64,000 bases of DNA, from assembly GCF_030159255.1 (NCBI RefSeq), contig NZ_BSCT01000025.1, positions 1-64,000 of the forward strand. The letters run 5' to 3'. How positions within the stretch are numbered: position 1 is the stretch's first letter; each line of letters opens with the position of its first letter. Origin of the DNA: Bradyrhizobium sp. SSBR45G. GTDB taxonomy: Bacteria > Pseudomonadota > Alphaproteobacteria > Rhizobiales > Xanthobacteraceae. The position numbers and the translations under genes were made by a program. This document shows positions 1-10,981 of this stretch, piece after piece. Under the pieces are notes generated by a model. The model worked only from the letters and a program-made list of their open reading frames with translations, searched no databases and was not told the DNA's origin.

Positions 1-58
1 TGACCGCCAGTTGAGCCTCAGTATATGTTAAAAGCCTCAACCGGACAGCCGTGGGCTC

Positions 59-111
59 GTCCCGGCCATCCACGTTTTTCGAGGGCTTCCGAAGACGTGG
101 ATGGCCGGGAC
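59..111. repeat. Intergenic palindromic repeat
   Basis: Two perfect 17-bp inverted arms, GTCCCGGCCATCCACGT at 59-75 and its reverse complement at 95-111, flank a 19-base loop. Read as protein, the stretch just downstream gives the MAGLVPAIHVF-type peptide that recurs as a spurious ORF in Bradyrhizobium and Rhodopseudomonas intergenic repeats, so a small ORF over it is not a gene. It lies beyond the 3' end of the leftward SDR gene and may fold in the transcript. Confidence 0.6.
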
Positions 112-179
112 AAGCCCGGCCATGACGGCGCCGACGAAGCGGAGCGCAAATTCGTCCGCAGCTCCTTGTGATTGCGTTC

Positions 180-962
180 CTACAGCGTCCCCGGAAACGC
201 GCCGCCGTCGAGCAGGATGTTCTGTCCCGTGATGTAGCCGGCCTTGGCTGCGCACAGGAAGGCGCAGGCCAGCCCGAACTCTTCGGGGTCGCCGAAGCGG
301 CCGGCGGGGTTGAGCTTGGCGCGATCGGCGAGAATCTGCTCCGGCGTGACGCCGCGCTTCTCGGCTTCGCCCTTTGCCGTCGAGCGCAGCCGGTCGGTCT
401 CGAACGGGCCGGGCAGCAGCGCGTTGATGGTGACGTTGTTGATCACGGTCTTGCGCGACAGGCCGGCGACGAAGCCGGTGAGGCCGGCGCGGGCGCCGTT
501 GGAGAGGCCGAGAATGTCGATCGGCGCCTTCACCGCCGCCGAGGTGATGTTGACGATGCGGCCGAACTTGCGCGCCATCATGCCGTCGACGGTCGCCTTG
601 ATCAGCTCGATCGGGGTCAGCATGTTGGCGTCGAGCGCCTTGATCCAGTCGTCGCGGGTCCAGTTGCGGAAATCGCCCGGAGGAGGTCCGCCGGCATTGT
701 TGATCAGGATGTCCGGATCCGGGCAGGCCGCGAGCACGGCGGCGCGGCCTTCCGGCGTGGTGATGTCGCCGGCCACTTCGGTCACGGTGATGCCGGGATT
801 GGCGGCGCGGATCTCGGCCGCGGTCTTGGCCAGCGCCTCGGCGCCGCGCGCGGTGATCGTGACATGCACGCCCTCATTGGCGAGCGCGATGGCGCAGGCG
901 CGGCCCAAACCCTTGCTGGAGGCGCAGACGATGGCGCGGCGGCCCTTGATCCCGAGATCCAC
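180..962 (-). CDS. Atypical SDR-family oxidoreductase (BKR-like)
   Basis: A 260-residue short-chain dehydrogenase fold. The N-terminal nucleotide-binding loop is altered (CASSKGLGRACA instead of TGxxxGxG) and the NNAG motif is present near residue 89. At the catalytic site, where classical SDRs have YxxxK, this protein reads SNGAR, so the Tyr and Lys are replaced by Ser and Arg. A known SDR subgroup annotated as beta-ketoacyl-ACP-reductase-like shares imperfect NAD-binding and catalytic motifs, so this is probably a family trait and not decay. Substrate unknown. The neighbouring leftward gene encodes a CvpA-like protein about 120 bases upstream. The fold is certain, the activity is not. Confidence 0.85.
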   Translation of the reverse strand: MDLGIKGRRAIVCASSKGLGRACAIALANEGVHVTITARGAEALAKTAAEIRAANPGITVTEVAGDITTPEGRAAVLAACPDPDILINNAGGPPPGDFRNWTRDDWIKALDANMLTPIELIKATVDGMMARKFGRIVNITSAAVKAPIDILGLSNGARAGLTGFVAGLSRKTVINNVTINALLPGPFETDRLRSTAKGEAEKRGVTPEQILADRAKLNPAGRFGDPEEFGLACAFLCAAKAGYITGQNILLDGGAFPGTL

Positions 963-1085
963 GATTGATCACTCCGATATGTCAGTGAGGCTGGAAGGAA
1001 GCTGCGCCCATTCTAGCCAACCGGATTGCCGCTGATAAGGGCAGCCGGCCTGTGCCGAATTGCATGGCTCGCCCAGGCCGCGCGC

Positions 1086-1601
1086 TCAGATGCGCCGTTC
1101 CTGCTTCAGGCGATCGATCAGGCTCGCGACCTCCGGCGGCAGCGAGCGGAAGCCCTTCGCGCCTGCGAGCGAGAGGATCGGCCGCAGCCGCGAGCCTTCG
1201 AGGAAGCGGGGCTGGCGATCGGGCGGAACGATCCTGTCGAACACCAGCACCAGCGTGGTCGCGACCATGCCGACCCTGATCGCGCCGAGCAGCGCGCCGC
1301 CGAGCCGGTCGCCGAAACCCGCTTCGGGACCGATTGCTCCGTCCAGCAGGATGCGGCCGATCTTGCCCAGGGCGACGCCGATGACCACGAAGGCCGCGAT
1401 GAATTGCAGCCAGTTCTGCGCCAGGGGCGCCCCGTGCACGTCCTGCAGCTGCGGGCTCATGGCCGCCACCACGCCCATCGCGAGCGGCATCGCCAGCAGA
1501 TAGGCCAAAATCGTGATGGCGCTGCGCAGCAGCCCGGTCGCGAAACCGCTGTAGACGGCGATCATCAGGGCGGCACAAGCGGCGAGATCGAAAGTATTCA
1601 T
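1086..1601 (-). CDS. CvpA family membrane protein
   Basis: 171 residues with four hydrophobic segments, roughly at residues 5-25, 28-48, 65-88 and 103-123, and a charged C-terminal tail. Length, topology and the pattern GDRLGGALLGAIRVG between the third and fourth helices match the CvpA (colicin V production) family, which has roles in envelope integrity in other bacteria. Its role here is unknown. It is transcribed leftward towards the SDR gene and diverges from a second SDR gene on the other strand, so promoters for both should lie in 1602-1713. Confidence 0.85.
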   Translation of the reverse strand: MNTFDLAACAALMIAVYSGFATGLLRSAITILAYLLAMPLAMGVVAAMSPQLQDVHGAPLAQNWLQFIAAFVVIGVALGKIGRILLDGAIGPEAGFGDRLGGALLGAIRVGMVATTLVLVFDRIVPPDRQPRFLEGSRLRPILSLAGAKGFRSLPPEVASLIDRLKQERRI

Positions 1602-1713
1602 GGCTGATATGCAGGGAGTTGTAGGCCGGCCCGGTAAACGAATCCGGTTTGCGCTGCTTCAAATCGTCTGTATCAATGCGCCGCAACAAACGAGGGAAAC
1701 GCGAGGTGGTGCC

Positions 1714-2475
1714 ATGTCGGGCCTGTTCGACGTCAGCCAGGATGTGATTCTGATCACCGGCGCGAGCCAGGGGCTGGGCCGGCAATTCGCCCGCGTGCTG
1801 TCCGCCCATGGCGCCGCCGTCGCGCTCGCCGCGCGCCAGACCGGCAAGCTCAAGGCCCTGGAGGACGAGATCAAGGCCAAGGGCGGCCGCGCTGCCGCGG
1901 TCGAGATGGACGTGACCAGCACGGCTTCGATCGCCAGGGGCATGGACGCCGCCGAGGCTGCGCTCGGCCCGGTCACGGTCCTGATCAACAATGCCGGCAT
2001 CGCAGTCGAGAAGCTCGCGGTCGAGCAGAGCGAGGCCGATTGGGACGCCGTGATCGGCGCCAATCTGAAGGGCGCCTATTTCGCCGCCACCGAAGTCGCG
2101 CGCCGCATGATTGCGCGGAAAGCGCCGGGAAACATCATCAACATCGCCTCGGTGCTCGGCTTCAGCGTGGTGAAGTTCATCGCGCCCTACGCGATCTCCA
2201 AGGCGGGCGTGGTGCAGAGCACGAAGGCGCTGGCCCTGGAACTCGCCGGCAACAACATCCGCGTCAATGCGCTGGCGCCGGGTTATATCGACACCGACAT
2301 CAACCACGATGTCTGGGAAACGCCGGCGGGCGAGAAGCTGATCAAGCGCATCCCGCAGCGGCGCGTCGGTCACGAGAGCGATCTCGACGGCGCCATCCTG
2401 CTACTGGCGTCCAACGCCTCGCGCTACATGACCGGCAGCGTCGTCACGGTGGACGGCGGCTTCCTGCTGACGTGA
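1714..2475 (+). CDS. Classical SDR-family oxidoreductase
   Basis: A 253-residue NAD(P)-dependent short-chain dehydrogenase. Visible motifs are TGASQGLGRQ (cofactor loop), NNAG, the catalytic Ser in NIASVLG, and PYAISKAG with the catalytic Tyr and Lys. The C-terminal GGF motif ends the protein at the usual length. The ATG at 1714 is preferred over an upstream in-frame ATG at 1600 because it follows GAGGTGG and gives the family N-terminus. It converges on the GMC oxidoreductase gene, whose stop is 28 bases downstream. Substrate unknown; 3-oxoacyl-ACP-reductase-like SDRs are the nearest type. Confidence 0.9.
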   Translation: MSGLFDVSQDVILITGASQGLGRQFARVLSAHGAAVALAARQTGKLKALEDEIKAKGGRAAAVEMDVTSTASIARGMDAAEAALGPVTVLINNAGIAVEKLAVEQSEADWDAVIGANLKGAYFAATEVARRMIARKAPGNIINIASVLGFSVVKFIAPYAISKAGVVQSTKALALELAGNNIRVNALAPGYIDTDINHDVWETPAGEKLIKRIPQRRVGHESDLDGAILLLASNASRYMTGSVVTVDGGFLLT

Positions 2476-2503
2476 TCGGCCGCCGCTCCGCCGCTCAACT
2501 CTT

Positions 2504-4102
2504 TCAGCGCAGCTCCGCCTTGATCATGTCGGCTGCCTTCTCGCCGATCATGATCGTCGGCGCGTTGGTGTTGCCGCCGATCAGGGTCGGCATGACCGAG
2601 GCGTCGACCACGCGCAGGCCGGACAGGCCGTGCACCTTGAGGCTCGGATCGACCACCGCGAGCGGATCGTTCGTGCCCATCTTGCAGGTGCCGACGGGGT
2701 GATAGACGGTGTCGACGCGGGCGCGCAGCAAAGCGCGGATGTCGTCGTCGGTCCGGACGCCGGAGGTGAACAGGTCGCGCGTCTGCAGGCCGCGCATCGC
2801 GGGCGTCTCCATCAGCCGCTGCGTCGTCTTGTAGCCGGCGACCATGGTCTCCAGATCGTCCTCCTCGCCGAGGAAGTTCGGGTCGATCAGCGGCGCTGCG
2901 AGCGGATCGGCGCTCTTCAGCGCCACCGTGCCCCGGCTCTTCGGCCGCAGCAGGCAGAAGTGACAGGAGAAGCCGTTGCCGTGGCGCTTGCGGCCGTGAT
3001 CGTCGGTCACGGCCATGCCGAAATGCAGCTGGATGTCGGGGATGTCGATGTTGGGATCGGTCTTCAGGAAGCCGCCGCATTCGGCGAAATTCGAGGTGAT
3101 CGGTCCGCGCCGTTCGCGACGATATTGGGCCGCGCCGCGCAGCAGGCGGCTGATTCCGCGCGGCGACAAGGACGAGAAGTTGGGATTGTCTGACGTATAG
3201 GCGAAGATGAAATCCGGATGATCCTGCAGGTTCTGGCCGACGCCCGGCAGATGGTGAGTGCTGGCGATGCCGAGCCTGGCCAGCGCCGCGGCGTCGCCGA
3301 CGCCTGAGAGCATCAGGAGTTGCGGTGTCTGGAATGCGCCGGAGGCCAGGATCACCTCGCGCCTGCAGCGGATCTCCTTGACCTCCTTGCCCTGGCGATA
3401 TTTGACGCCGACGGCGCGCTTGCCCTCGAACAGGATCAGTGACGCATGCGCCGAGGTCTCGACCCGCAGATTGCGGCGGTGGCCGAGGTGCGGCTGGACG
3501 TAGGCGCGCGCCGCGCTCCAGCGCTCGCCATTCTGCTGGGTGACCTGATAGAGGCCGAGCCCTTCCTGGGTCTCCGCGTTGAAGTCGTCGCGGATCGGAA
3601 ATTGCGCTTCGCGCGCGGCCTGCAGGAAGATCTCGTGCACGGGATTGTCGGTGCGCAGCCGGTTGACCGGCAGTGGTCCCGATCGGCCATGATACTCGCC
3701 GTCGAAGTCGGCGTTGTTCTCGGCGCGCTTGAAATAAGGCAGCACGTCGTCATACGACCAGCCGGCATTGCCGAGCGCAGCCCACTGGTCGTAGTCGGCG
3801 CGATGGCCGCGGATGTAGACCATGGCGTTGATCGCCGAGGAGCCGCCGAGGCCGCGGCCGCGTGGCTGATAGCCGATGCGGCCGTTGAGCCCCTTCTGCG
3901 GCACCGTGGTGAACGACCAGTTGTTGACGGGGCCCGCGACCATCAGGAACAGCATGTATGGCGTGGTCACGATCCAGTTGTCGTTGCGTCCGCCCGCATC
4001 GAGCAGCAACACCGAGGTCGCCGGGTCTTCCGACAACCGACCTGCAACCGTGGCTCCGCCGCTGCCGCCGCCCACGACGATGAAATCGACCTCGTCCGTC
4101 AC
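2504..4102 (-). CDS. GMC family FAD-dependent oxidoreductase (choline-dehydrogenase-like)
   Basis: About 532 residues. The N-terminal dinucleotide loop FIVVGGGSGGATVAGRLSE binds FAD. The two GMC signatures are visible (GRGLGGSSAINAMVYIRG and ASGAFQTPQLLMLSGVG), and the C-terminus carries the active-site pair in YHPVGTCKMG (His) and GGNTNAPT (Asn). Members oxidise alcohols to aldehydes. The GTG at 4102 is chosen because AGGGAGAAG lies just upstream; in-frame ATGs at 4180 and 4144 would add unconserved residues. The gene lies downstream of the aldehyde dehydrogenase on the same strand. An alcohol-to-aldehyde-to-acid pathway with that enzyme is a plausible inference. Confidence 0.9.
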   Translation of the reverse strand: MTDEVDFIVVGGGSGGATVAGRLSEDPATSVLLLDAGGRNDNWIVTTPYMLFLMVAGPVNNWSFTTVPQKGLNGRIGYQPRGRGLGGSSAINAMVYIRGHRADYDQWAALGNAGWSYDDVLPYFKRAENNADFDGEYHGRSGPLPVNRLRTDNPVHEIFLQAAREAQFPIRDDFNAETQEGLGLYQVTQQNGERWSAARAYVQPHLGHRRNLRVETSAHASLILFEGKRAVGVKYRQGKEVKEIRCRREVILASGAFQTPQLLMLSGVGDAAALARLGIASTHHLPGVGQNLQDHPDFIFAYTSDNPNFSSLSPRGISRLLRGAAQYRRERRGPITSNFAECGGFLKTDPNIDIPDIQLHFGMAVTDDHGRKRHGNGFSCHFCLLRPKSRGTVALKSADPLAAPLIDPNFLGEEDDLETMVAGYKTTQRLMETPAMRGLQTRDLFTSGVRTDDDIRALLRARVDTVYHPVGTCKMGTNDPLAVVDPSLKVHGLSGLRVVDASVMPTLIGGNTNAPTIMIGEKAADMIKAELR

Positions 4103-4279
4103 GCGTGTCTTCTCCCTGATGTCTTTTCTGTTGTTGGTCGGCATTCCCGGGTCACGCTTATCACGGGATGACGCGGCCATCTTGTGCCGAGCCTCTCATC
4201 TCGATGTTCGCTGCCACGGTTCGTCATCCCGGGAGTCCGGGTGGGCGTTTTGCGTGTCCCGGAAGGCCGATGTGTGAAG

Positions 4280-5713
4280 CTAGCTCAGGAATCGCAGCAG
4301 CTTCTCGATCCGTGCGATGCTCGCCCCGTAGGGCGGATAGAGATCCTTCATGCGGTTGAAGGGCGAGCGGTAGAACACCGGCTTCAGCTTGCTGAAGCTG
4401 TTGAAGCCCCATTCGCCATGATAGTGGCCGATGCCGGAGGCGCCGACGCCGCCCATCGGCTGGTTCATCTGCGCGAAATGCAGCAGGCAGTCGTTGATCG
4501 TGACGCCGCCGGAGACGGTGCGCGCCAGCACCGCATCGCGCGCGGCCTCGTCGCTGCCGAACCAGTACAGCGCCAGCGGCCGGTCGTGGGCGTTGATGTA
4601 GCGGATCACCTCGTCCGCGTCGCGATAGGTCATGACCGGCAGCAGGGGACCAAAAATCTCCTCCTGCATGATCGCCATCTCGGCGGTCGCGCCGACCACG
4701 ACGGTCGGCGGGAATTTGCGCAGCTTCTTCCAGGCGGGATCCTCGGGGCTGGTCGCGCTGAGCGGCCTGGCGCCGCGGGCGATCGCATCGCGCAGCAGGC
4801 CTTCCAGCCGGGCGTAATGCCGGTCGGAGATGATCGAGGTGTAGTCGCCATTGGCGGGATCGGTGCCGAACATGCGGATCATGTGACCGTGCAGCCTGCC
4901 GGCAAACTGCTCGCGCTGCGCCTCCGGAACGAACACGTAGTCCGGGGCGATGCAGGTCTGACCGGCATTCATCAGCTTGGCATAGGCGATGCGTTCGGCG
5001 GCTTCGTCGATGTCGGCGGAGATGTCGACGATGGTCGGCGACTTGCCGCCGAGCTCGAGCGTGACCGGCGTCAGATTGCGCCCCGCGGCTTCGGCGACGA
5101 TGCGGCCGACACGGGTCGAGCCGGTGAAGACGAGATGGTCGAACGGCAGGCCTGCGAACGCCTGCGCGATGCCATCCTCGATGCCGGTGACGGAGAACTC
5201 GGCCGGATCGAAATTCGCCGTGATCAATTTCTTCAGCAGCGCCGAGAACTGTGGCGTCAGCTCGCTCGGCTTGATCAGCACGCGATTGCCGGCGGCGAGG
5301 GCGCCGATGGCTGGCGCGAGCGTGAGTTGCAGCGGATAATTCCATGGCGCGATGATGCCGACGACGCCGAGCGGCTGCGGGATCAGACGGTTGCGGGCAG
5401 GGAAGAACTGCAGCGAGGTTGCGATCCGCCGCGGCGCCATCCAGCGCGGCAGCATCTTGAGCGTATGCTTGATCTCGGTCTGCAGGAACAGCGTCTCGGC
5501 GATCGTGGTCTCGACCGCGCAGCGATGGCCGAAATCGGCCGAGATCGCCTGTTCCAGCCGTTTCTCGTTGCCGGCGAGCATCGCCCGCAGCCGCTTCAAG
5601 CCGTCCAGGCGTGCGCCGAGCGACGGCGGCGGCGTGCTTCGCGACGCCTCGACCATGGCATGGAAGGCGTCATCGAGCGCCGAGAGCGGGGGGCCCTTCA
5701 AGGATTTGTCCAT
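4280..5713 (-). CDS. Aldehyde dehydrogenase, coniferyl-aldehyde type
   Basis: 477 residues of the NAD(P)-dependent aldehyde dehydrogenase superfamily. GSTRVGRIV is the cofactor loop, LELGGKSP carries the general-base Glu and MNAGQTCIAPDY the catalytic Cys. The shorter length and the DYVFVPEAQREQF stretch after the Cys match CalB-type coniferyl aldehyde dehydrogenases, which oxidise coniferyl aldehyde to ferulate during phenylpropanoid degradation. The start at 5713 follows GAGGAGA; a longer open frame to 5956 lacks family similarity. The next gene downstream on the same strand is a GMC oxidoreductase. Aldehyde dehydrogenase is certain, the substrate inferred. Confidence 0.9.
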   Translation of the reverse strand: MDKSLKGPPLSALDDAFHAMVEASRSTPPPSLGARLDGLKRLRAMLAGNEKRLEQAISADFGHRCAVETTIAETLFLQTEIKHTLKMLPRWMAPRRIATSLQFFPARNRLIPQPLGVVGIIAPWNYPLQLTLAPAIGALAAGNRVLIKPSELTPQFSALLKKLITANFDPAEFSVTGIEDGIAQAFAGLPFDHLVFTGSTRVGRIVAEAAGRNLTPVTLELGGKSPTIVDISADIDEAAERIAYAKLMNAGQTCIAPDYVFVPEAQREQFAGRLHGHMIRMFGTDPANGDYTSIISDRHYARLEGLLRDAIARGARPLSATSPEDPAWKKLRKFPPTVVVGATAEMAIMQEEIFGPLLPVMTYRDADEVIRYINAHDRPLALYWFGSDEAARDAVLARTVSGGVTINDCLLHFAQMNQPMGGVGASGIGHYHGEWGFNSFSKLKPVFYRSPFNRMKDLYPPYGASIARIEKLLRFLS

Positions 5714-6217
5714 GGATGTCTCCTCGCGTGTCCTGCAGAGGGGGCAGGCAATCATTCTGGTTCGTTGCTCGAAGCTGCCGCGTTGCGGAACCCTTGGCAA
5801 GCGCGCTTCGCCGTTTCCAGGGGAACGGTGACGACTGGGTGCCGCCAGGGCCGGTCCACGCTCGTCATGCGCCCCCCGAGACCTTATCCCGCGGTTGTCG
5901 TGGAACTCTCGCCTGGCCCTCGGAGGCCAAGCCTTCCGCTGCGCCACGGGCGACATGAACCTACCTTATAAGGATATGAATCAACGGGATTTTCTCAATG
6001 GTCAGGGGCGTCGCGGCCGGTGTCACAATAAGGCAAAAAAACTTCCGAAAAGCCCTTTCCAAACCAGCCCTGCATTGGTACATACCGCTCGCACCCGATG
6101 GTCGAACCGGCCGACGGGCTCAAGCCTTCCAAGGAATCCTTTGGGATGTGATCGGTGGCGCTCTCGAGCGTCAGCCAGGAGCGCCCGATACTTCTCTGAA
6201 GGCCGTGCAGAAGTTAA
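5714..6217. other. Intergenic region upstream of tRNA-fMet
   Basis: About 500 bases between the aldehyde dehydrogenase start and the tRNA. I see no coding region with family similarity. It must hold the promoter of the leftward aldehyde dehydrogenase gene and that of the rightward tRNA, but no unambiguous -35/-10 pair could be assigned by eye. Confidence 0.5.
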
Positions 6218-7903
<1,686 letters not shown>

Positions 7904-7922
7904 GCCACGATCTCCTGCAAGA

Positions 7923-8111
7923 TCAGGAGCGCTTTGCGCGACTCTCCTCGGCGATTTTTTGGTACCATTCTAGCGCCGCCCGGCGAGCCAGTAGGCGCAC
8001 GAACTCCATCAAATACGGATTGAGAGTATTGGCGTTCTGTGGCGCCAGCACCAACTCCGGCTGGCTGATGCGCGCGGCATCTTTGCTCTCTTGAGCAACG
8101 GTCTCCTTCAT
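7923..8111 (-). CDS. Small hypothetical protein upstream of the recombinase
   Basis: A 62-residue charged protein (start MKETVAQESK, end KIAEESRAKRS) whose stop is 19 bases before the recombinase start, so the two could be co-transcribed. The C-terminal half forms a likely amphipathic helix. The ATG at 8111 lacks a good ribosome site; an alternative ATG at 8219 with GACGAG nearby, or one at 8255, would give a longer protein with a Pro-rich N-terminus. No family recognised. Its place beside an integrase suits an accessory or directionality factor, but nothing in the sequence proves that. Confidence 0.45.
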   Translation of the reverse strand: MKETVAQESKDAARISQPELVLAPQNANTLNPYLMEFVRLLARRAALEWYQKIAEESRAKRS

Positions 8112-8321
8112 CGTAGTGCCACGTGGTGCCTCTTGACCGACAATGGTCTGAGGCAACATCGGCGCTACGATCGAGGGCGGCAATGGTGATCGTGCCCGTG
8201 GATTTGGATAAAGGCGGGACCCTTCTTCGCATGGCATCTCGTCCTGGCGTGCCAAATCGCATTCGATCGTCGTGGAAAAACTTGCGGACGTCGGTCGGCG
8301 TGGAAGCGGATGGAAATCCTG

Positions 8322-8531
8322 TCATCTTCCGTCCTTTCCAAGAGCGCCGATTTTGGTTTGGCGGCCCATCCCTGCGTTGGGTCCCGGTACTCGACCTTTG
8401 CCGTCGCATTCTGTACAGCGCGGAGGGTAAATTCTATAGCCAGGCCTTGCAGGTTGCTTCACCTTCGCAAAGCCCGTGCCATCACAATCAGGACATTTTC
8501 GCTCCCAAGGAGACGCTTTTCTCATCTGCAT
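8322..8531 (-). CDS. Small protein with DnaJ-like CXXCXGXG zinc motifs
   Basis: 69 residues holding two copies of the DnaJ-type cysteine motif, CPDCDGTG near residue 13 and CTECDGKG near residue 39, which would bind one zinc ion. There is no J domain, so it is not a DnaJ co-chaperone. It is transcribed in the same direction as the recombinase and lies in its upstream gene group. Function unknown; a nucleic-acid or protein-binding zinc finger is the natural reading. Confidence 0.55.
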   Translation of the reverse strand: MQMRKASPWERKCPDCDGTGFAKVKQPARPGYRIYPPRCTECDGKGRVPGPNAGMGRQTKIGALGKDGR

Positions 8532-8676
8532 GCTTCAGCTTTTCAATACAGAGCGAGGTCCTAGGAGCTGTCACGTTGCGGCGCGGACTGTTTGGCGCGT
8601 CGACTTAGGTCTTCTGTCTCGGAATGAAGCGGGCCGCCCAAGTGTGTATGGCCTGAGCGACGATATCCGTCGGCTC

Positions 8677-9147
8677 TTACGTCCGAAAGGGCAAGCGCGT
8701 ACCCGTGAAACTGCAGATTGCTTCGATCAGGAGGCGGATGGTCCGTGCATCCCAATCGAGTTGCTCGACAGGCGCATCCCAGTACTCAGACATTACGTAG
8801 GCCGCGTGACGTGCTTTTACACCGAGATCGGCTGTTGTGCTCGCGGGCGTTGCCAAGATCGATAGCTCAACAGGATAGAGCCGCGCCAGGACAGCCTCCG
8901 TTTTACTGATACCGGCCTCGGTATTCTCTCCCGGCTCAGTCGTCGGTTGCGAGCCGCGTTGGAGTGCATTGATTGACCCGTCGGTTGGGTCTTGAACGGC
9001 GGATAATTCCGCAACAAGCGTATCAAATTGCTCGGCTAGCGCTAGCAATGCGCTCTCATTTCCGTGGGGTTCATCTCGGCGAATTGCATCGGTGGGAGTT
9101 CGGGCATGTTCAAGCTGCCGACCCCCTACCTCCCTGCGTTCGGACAC
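8677..9147 (-). CDS. Hypothetical protein of the recombinase gene group
   Basis: 156 residues with no recognised domain. The N-terminal half is acidic and polar. The C-terminal half (from about residue 90, ELSILATPASTTADLGVKARH) looks structured and ends in a Trp-Asp-rich stretch, EQLDWDARTIRLLIEA. It is read in the same direction as the recombinase and the zinc-motif protein. The gene is not a shadow of another coding frame, since the opposite strand shows no family. Function unknown. Confidence 0.5.
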   Translation of the reverse strand: MSERREVGGRQLEHARTPTDAIRRDEPHGNESALLALAEQFDTLVAELSAVQDPTDGSINALQRGSQPTTEPGENTEAGISKTEAVLARLYPVELSILATPASTTADLGVKARHAAYVMSEYWDAPVEQLDWDARTIRLLIEAICSFTGTRLPFRT

Positions 9148-9312
9148 CGCAACCTCCCTACCTGCAATGACCTGTCCAGCCGCGTAGCGACCCCTTCGGT
9201 CATCTGCCGGCGAGTGACGCTTATGGAATTTATTCTATAGCAATTTCGCGCTCGCGGCCATCGTTTTTATGGAAAAGATTCCATGGTACGATTTTGAATC
9301 CGATGGCCTACC

Positions 9313-9552
9313 GTGCGGATGGCACGGAAGGACATTCAGGCGGCACGCCGCATCCTGGCGCATCACGTACGTCGGCTGCGAGTTGCTCGGCAAATGAGCC
9401 AGGAGGACTTGGCGGACGCCGCGGAGCTTTCCCAAGACCAGATCAGCGAAATCGAGAATGCAAAGCACAGCACCACGCTAGACAATATTCAACGGCTAGC
9501 ATTTGCTCTCGGCGTCGCTGTAGCCGACCTTCTCCGTGAAGAGCGCAGTTGA
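9313..9552 (+). CDS. XRE-type HTH transcriptional regulator
   Basis: A 79-residue single-domain Cro/C1-type DNA-binding protein. The HTH runs from about residue 20 (LRVARQMSQEDLADAAELSQDQISEIEN) to the conserved tail TTLDNIQRLAFALGVAVADLL. It diverges from the leftward recombinase group and is a natural candidate to control it. The start is uncertain between GTG 9313 and ATG 9319; neither has a strong ribosome site. Target unknown. Confidence 0.8.
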   Translation: MRMARKDIQAARRILAHHVRRLRVARQMSQEDLADAAELSQDQISEIENAKHSTTLDNIQRLAFALGVAVADLLREERS

Positions 9553-9780
9553 TCGAAGCGTTCACAGGGCGAGGCTGTCGCTGTTCTCAAACTGGAAGAT
9601 TATTGGCCGGCCTTCCTGCCGGGTCTGCATCATCGCACCGCGTACGCAACTAGCGTATTGGGATGGTTGTGCATGAGCGCGGCGCTGCAGCGATCTAGTT
9701 GATAACACGTAAACTTTCGGAGGCCAGCAATGAAATGGGGACTGAGAGTGGGGACGGTAGTGCGCGACAAATCGTGATCA

Positions 9781-10011
9781 TCACGCCTGATCAGGCCCAG
9801 TCACCGGCGGTCGTCCTGGCGCACGGCAAGACACCATGTTTCTCTTGTCCCAAGCATCGAGTTCGCCAATCGGATATAGGACCGCTTTCCCGATTTTGAC
9901 GAACGCCGGGCCTACGCGCATCGCTCGCCAGTTACGGAGGGTCCCGACGCTCACTGAGCCACGGTAGCGGTCCGAGACTTCTTCCGCCGTGAGATATTTT
10001 CGATTGTCCAT
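9781..10011 (-). CDS. Excisionase-like helix-turn-helix protein
   Basis: 76 residues. The N-terminus, KYLTAEEVSDRYRGSVSVGTLRNWR, followed by GPAFVKIGKAVLYPIGELDAW, is the MerR-like winged-helix layout of AlpA/excisionase-type proteins (helix_turn_helix_17). The ATG at 10011 follows GGGAG at suitable spacing; a longer open frame to 10140 has no family similarity. Such proteins often act as directionality factors or regulators on islands, so this is the best candidate here for the recombinase partner, by inference from family and context. Confidence 0.7.
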   Translation of the reverse strand: MDNRKYLTAEEVSDRYRGSVSVGTLRNWRAMRVGPAFVKIGKAVLYPIGELDAWDKRNMVSCRAPGRPPVTGPDQA

Positions 10012-10136
10012 TGCCGCACTCCCGGTCACGCGACCATGAAAGCAGTAATTCACGGTCCTGGCCGCTCTCGGAAGCTGGATGCATCGTGGATAGTGAAAGA
10101 GAGGGCTAACGGCGACGCAAAGGCGGATCGTCGACG

Positions 10137-10981
10137 TCAACCCGAGATCCGGCCGAACATTTCGATGAGATCGATTACGTGAAAATCACGAAGGAAATTC
10201 TCGATCTGGCGAGGCACGTCGTGGAGTAGAAGGCCGCCACCTTCGAGCCTCGCAAGTTCGAAGATCAGTATGGAACGGCTCTGGTCGACCTCATCAACCA
10301 AAAGCACGCCGACTGCCGAATAGTCGGAGGGAGCGCCCCCGTTGCGAGAACGTCGTCGACCTGATGGATACGTTGCGCGAGCGTCGGCTCCGTAGCGACA
10401 GAGACCAAGGCTCGGATCTGAGTCCTGAGCTCGATCCAAGCTGACCAGAAGGATCTCCTGATGCTCTCCCGGTCTTTCTGCTTCACTGTCGTCGGGAGAG
10501 CCTGCACCTCTCCCGCGAAAGGACGTCCTCATCGATATCGGTCGGCGCCTTGATCTCGCCCCGCGCTAACTTCACGCGCAAGGCTTCGGCCTTTCCGGTC
10601 GACTGGCGGCAGGCCGACTTCCTCCGCGAGAGCTGATCGACCAGCGTGTTGCGCGACAACGGATAGGTGGCAACCTGCTTGCGAAGATCCTCCCTTCGAC
10701 GGCCGTCTATCGGCTGTGGTCGATGTAGAACCACACAGGAAACCACTTCCGTTGCACGTGAGCCTGGAACTGGAGGTACTGCGCCGGCTCGGCGACCTTT
10801 TCGTTCCATAGGAAGTTGCGGACGACAGCGTCGGCCGTGACGTGCTTGCGGATGACCTTCGTTCGCTCCCTTCTCGACCTCCGAGATCGACTCGATGTCG
10901 CAGATCCTGAGCTCTGGCGCGCCCTTCTCGTCGAACTCGCCTTGGCGAGCGACAAATCCAGAATAGCGGCCTACCGCACAA
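10137..10981 (-). pseudogene. Degraded hypothetical gene with frameshifts
   Basis: Reading leftward, protein-like sequence passes between frames. One frame gives VIRKHVTADAVVRNFLWNEK at about 10860-10800. A second gives ATYPLSRNTLVDQLSRRKSA at about 10670-10610. A third gives ESIRRSFWSAWIELRTQIRA near 10470-10410, and the last ends FHVIDLIEMFGRISG at 10137. No single frame is open throughout, so at least two or three frameshifts are needed. I do not recognise the family. It lies between the integration genes and the biosynthetic cluster. Confidence 0.4.

Noticed and set aside
982..2373. 463-residue open frame on the minus strand
   Set aside because: It spans both the CvpA-like gene and the antisense of the SDR at 1714; the two real genes have family motifs and this frame has none.
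4184..5971. 595-residue open frame on the plus strand
   Set aside because: Antisense to the aldehyde dehydrogenase, with no family motifs.
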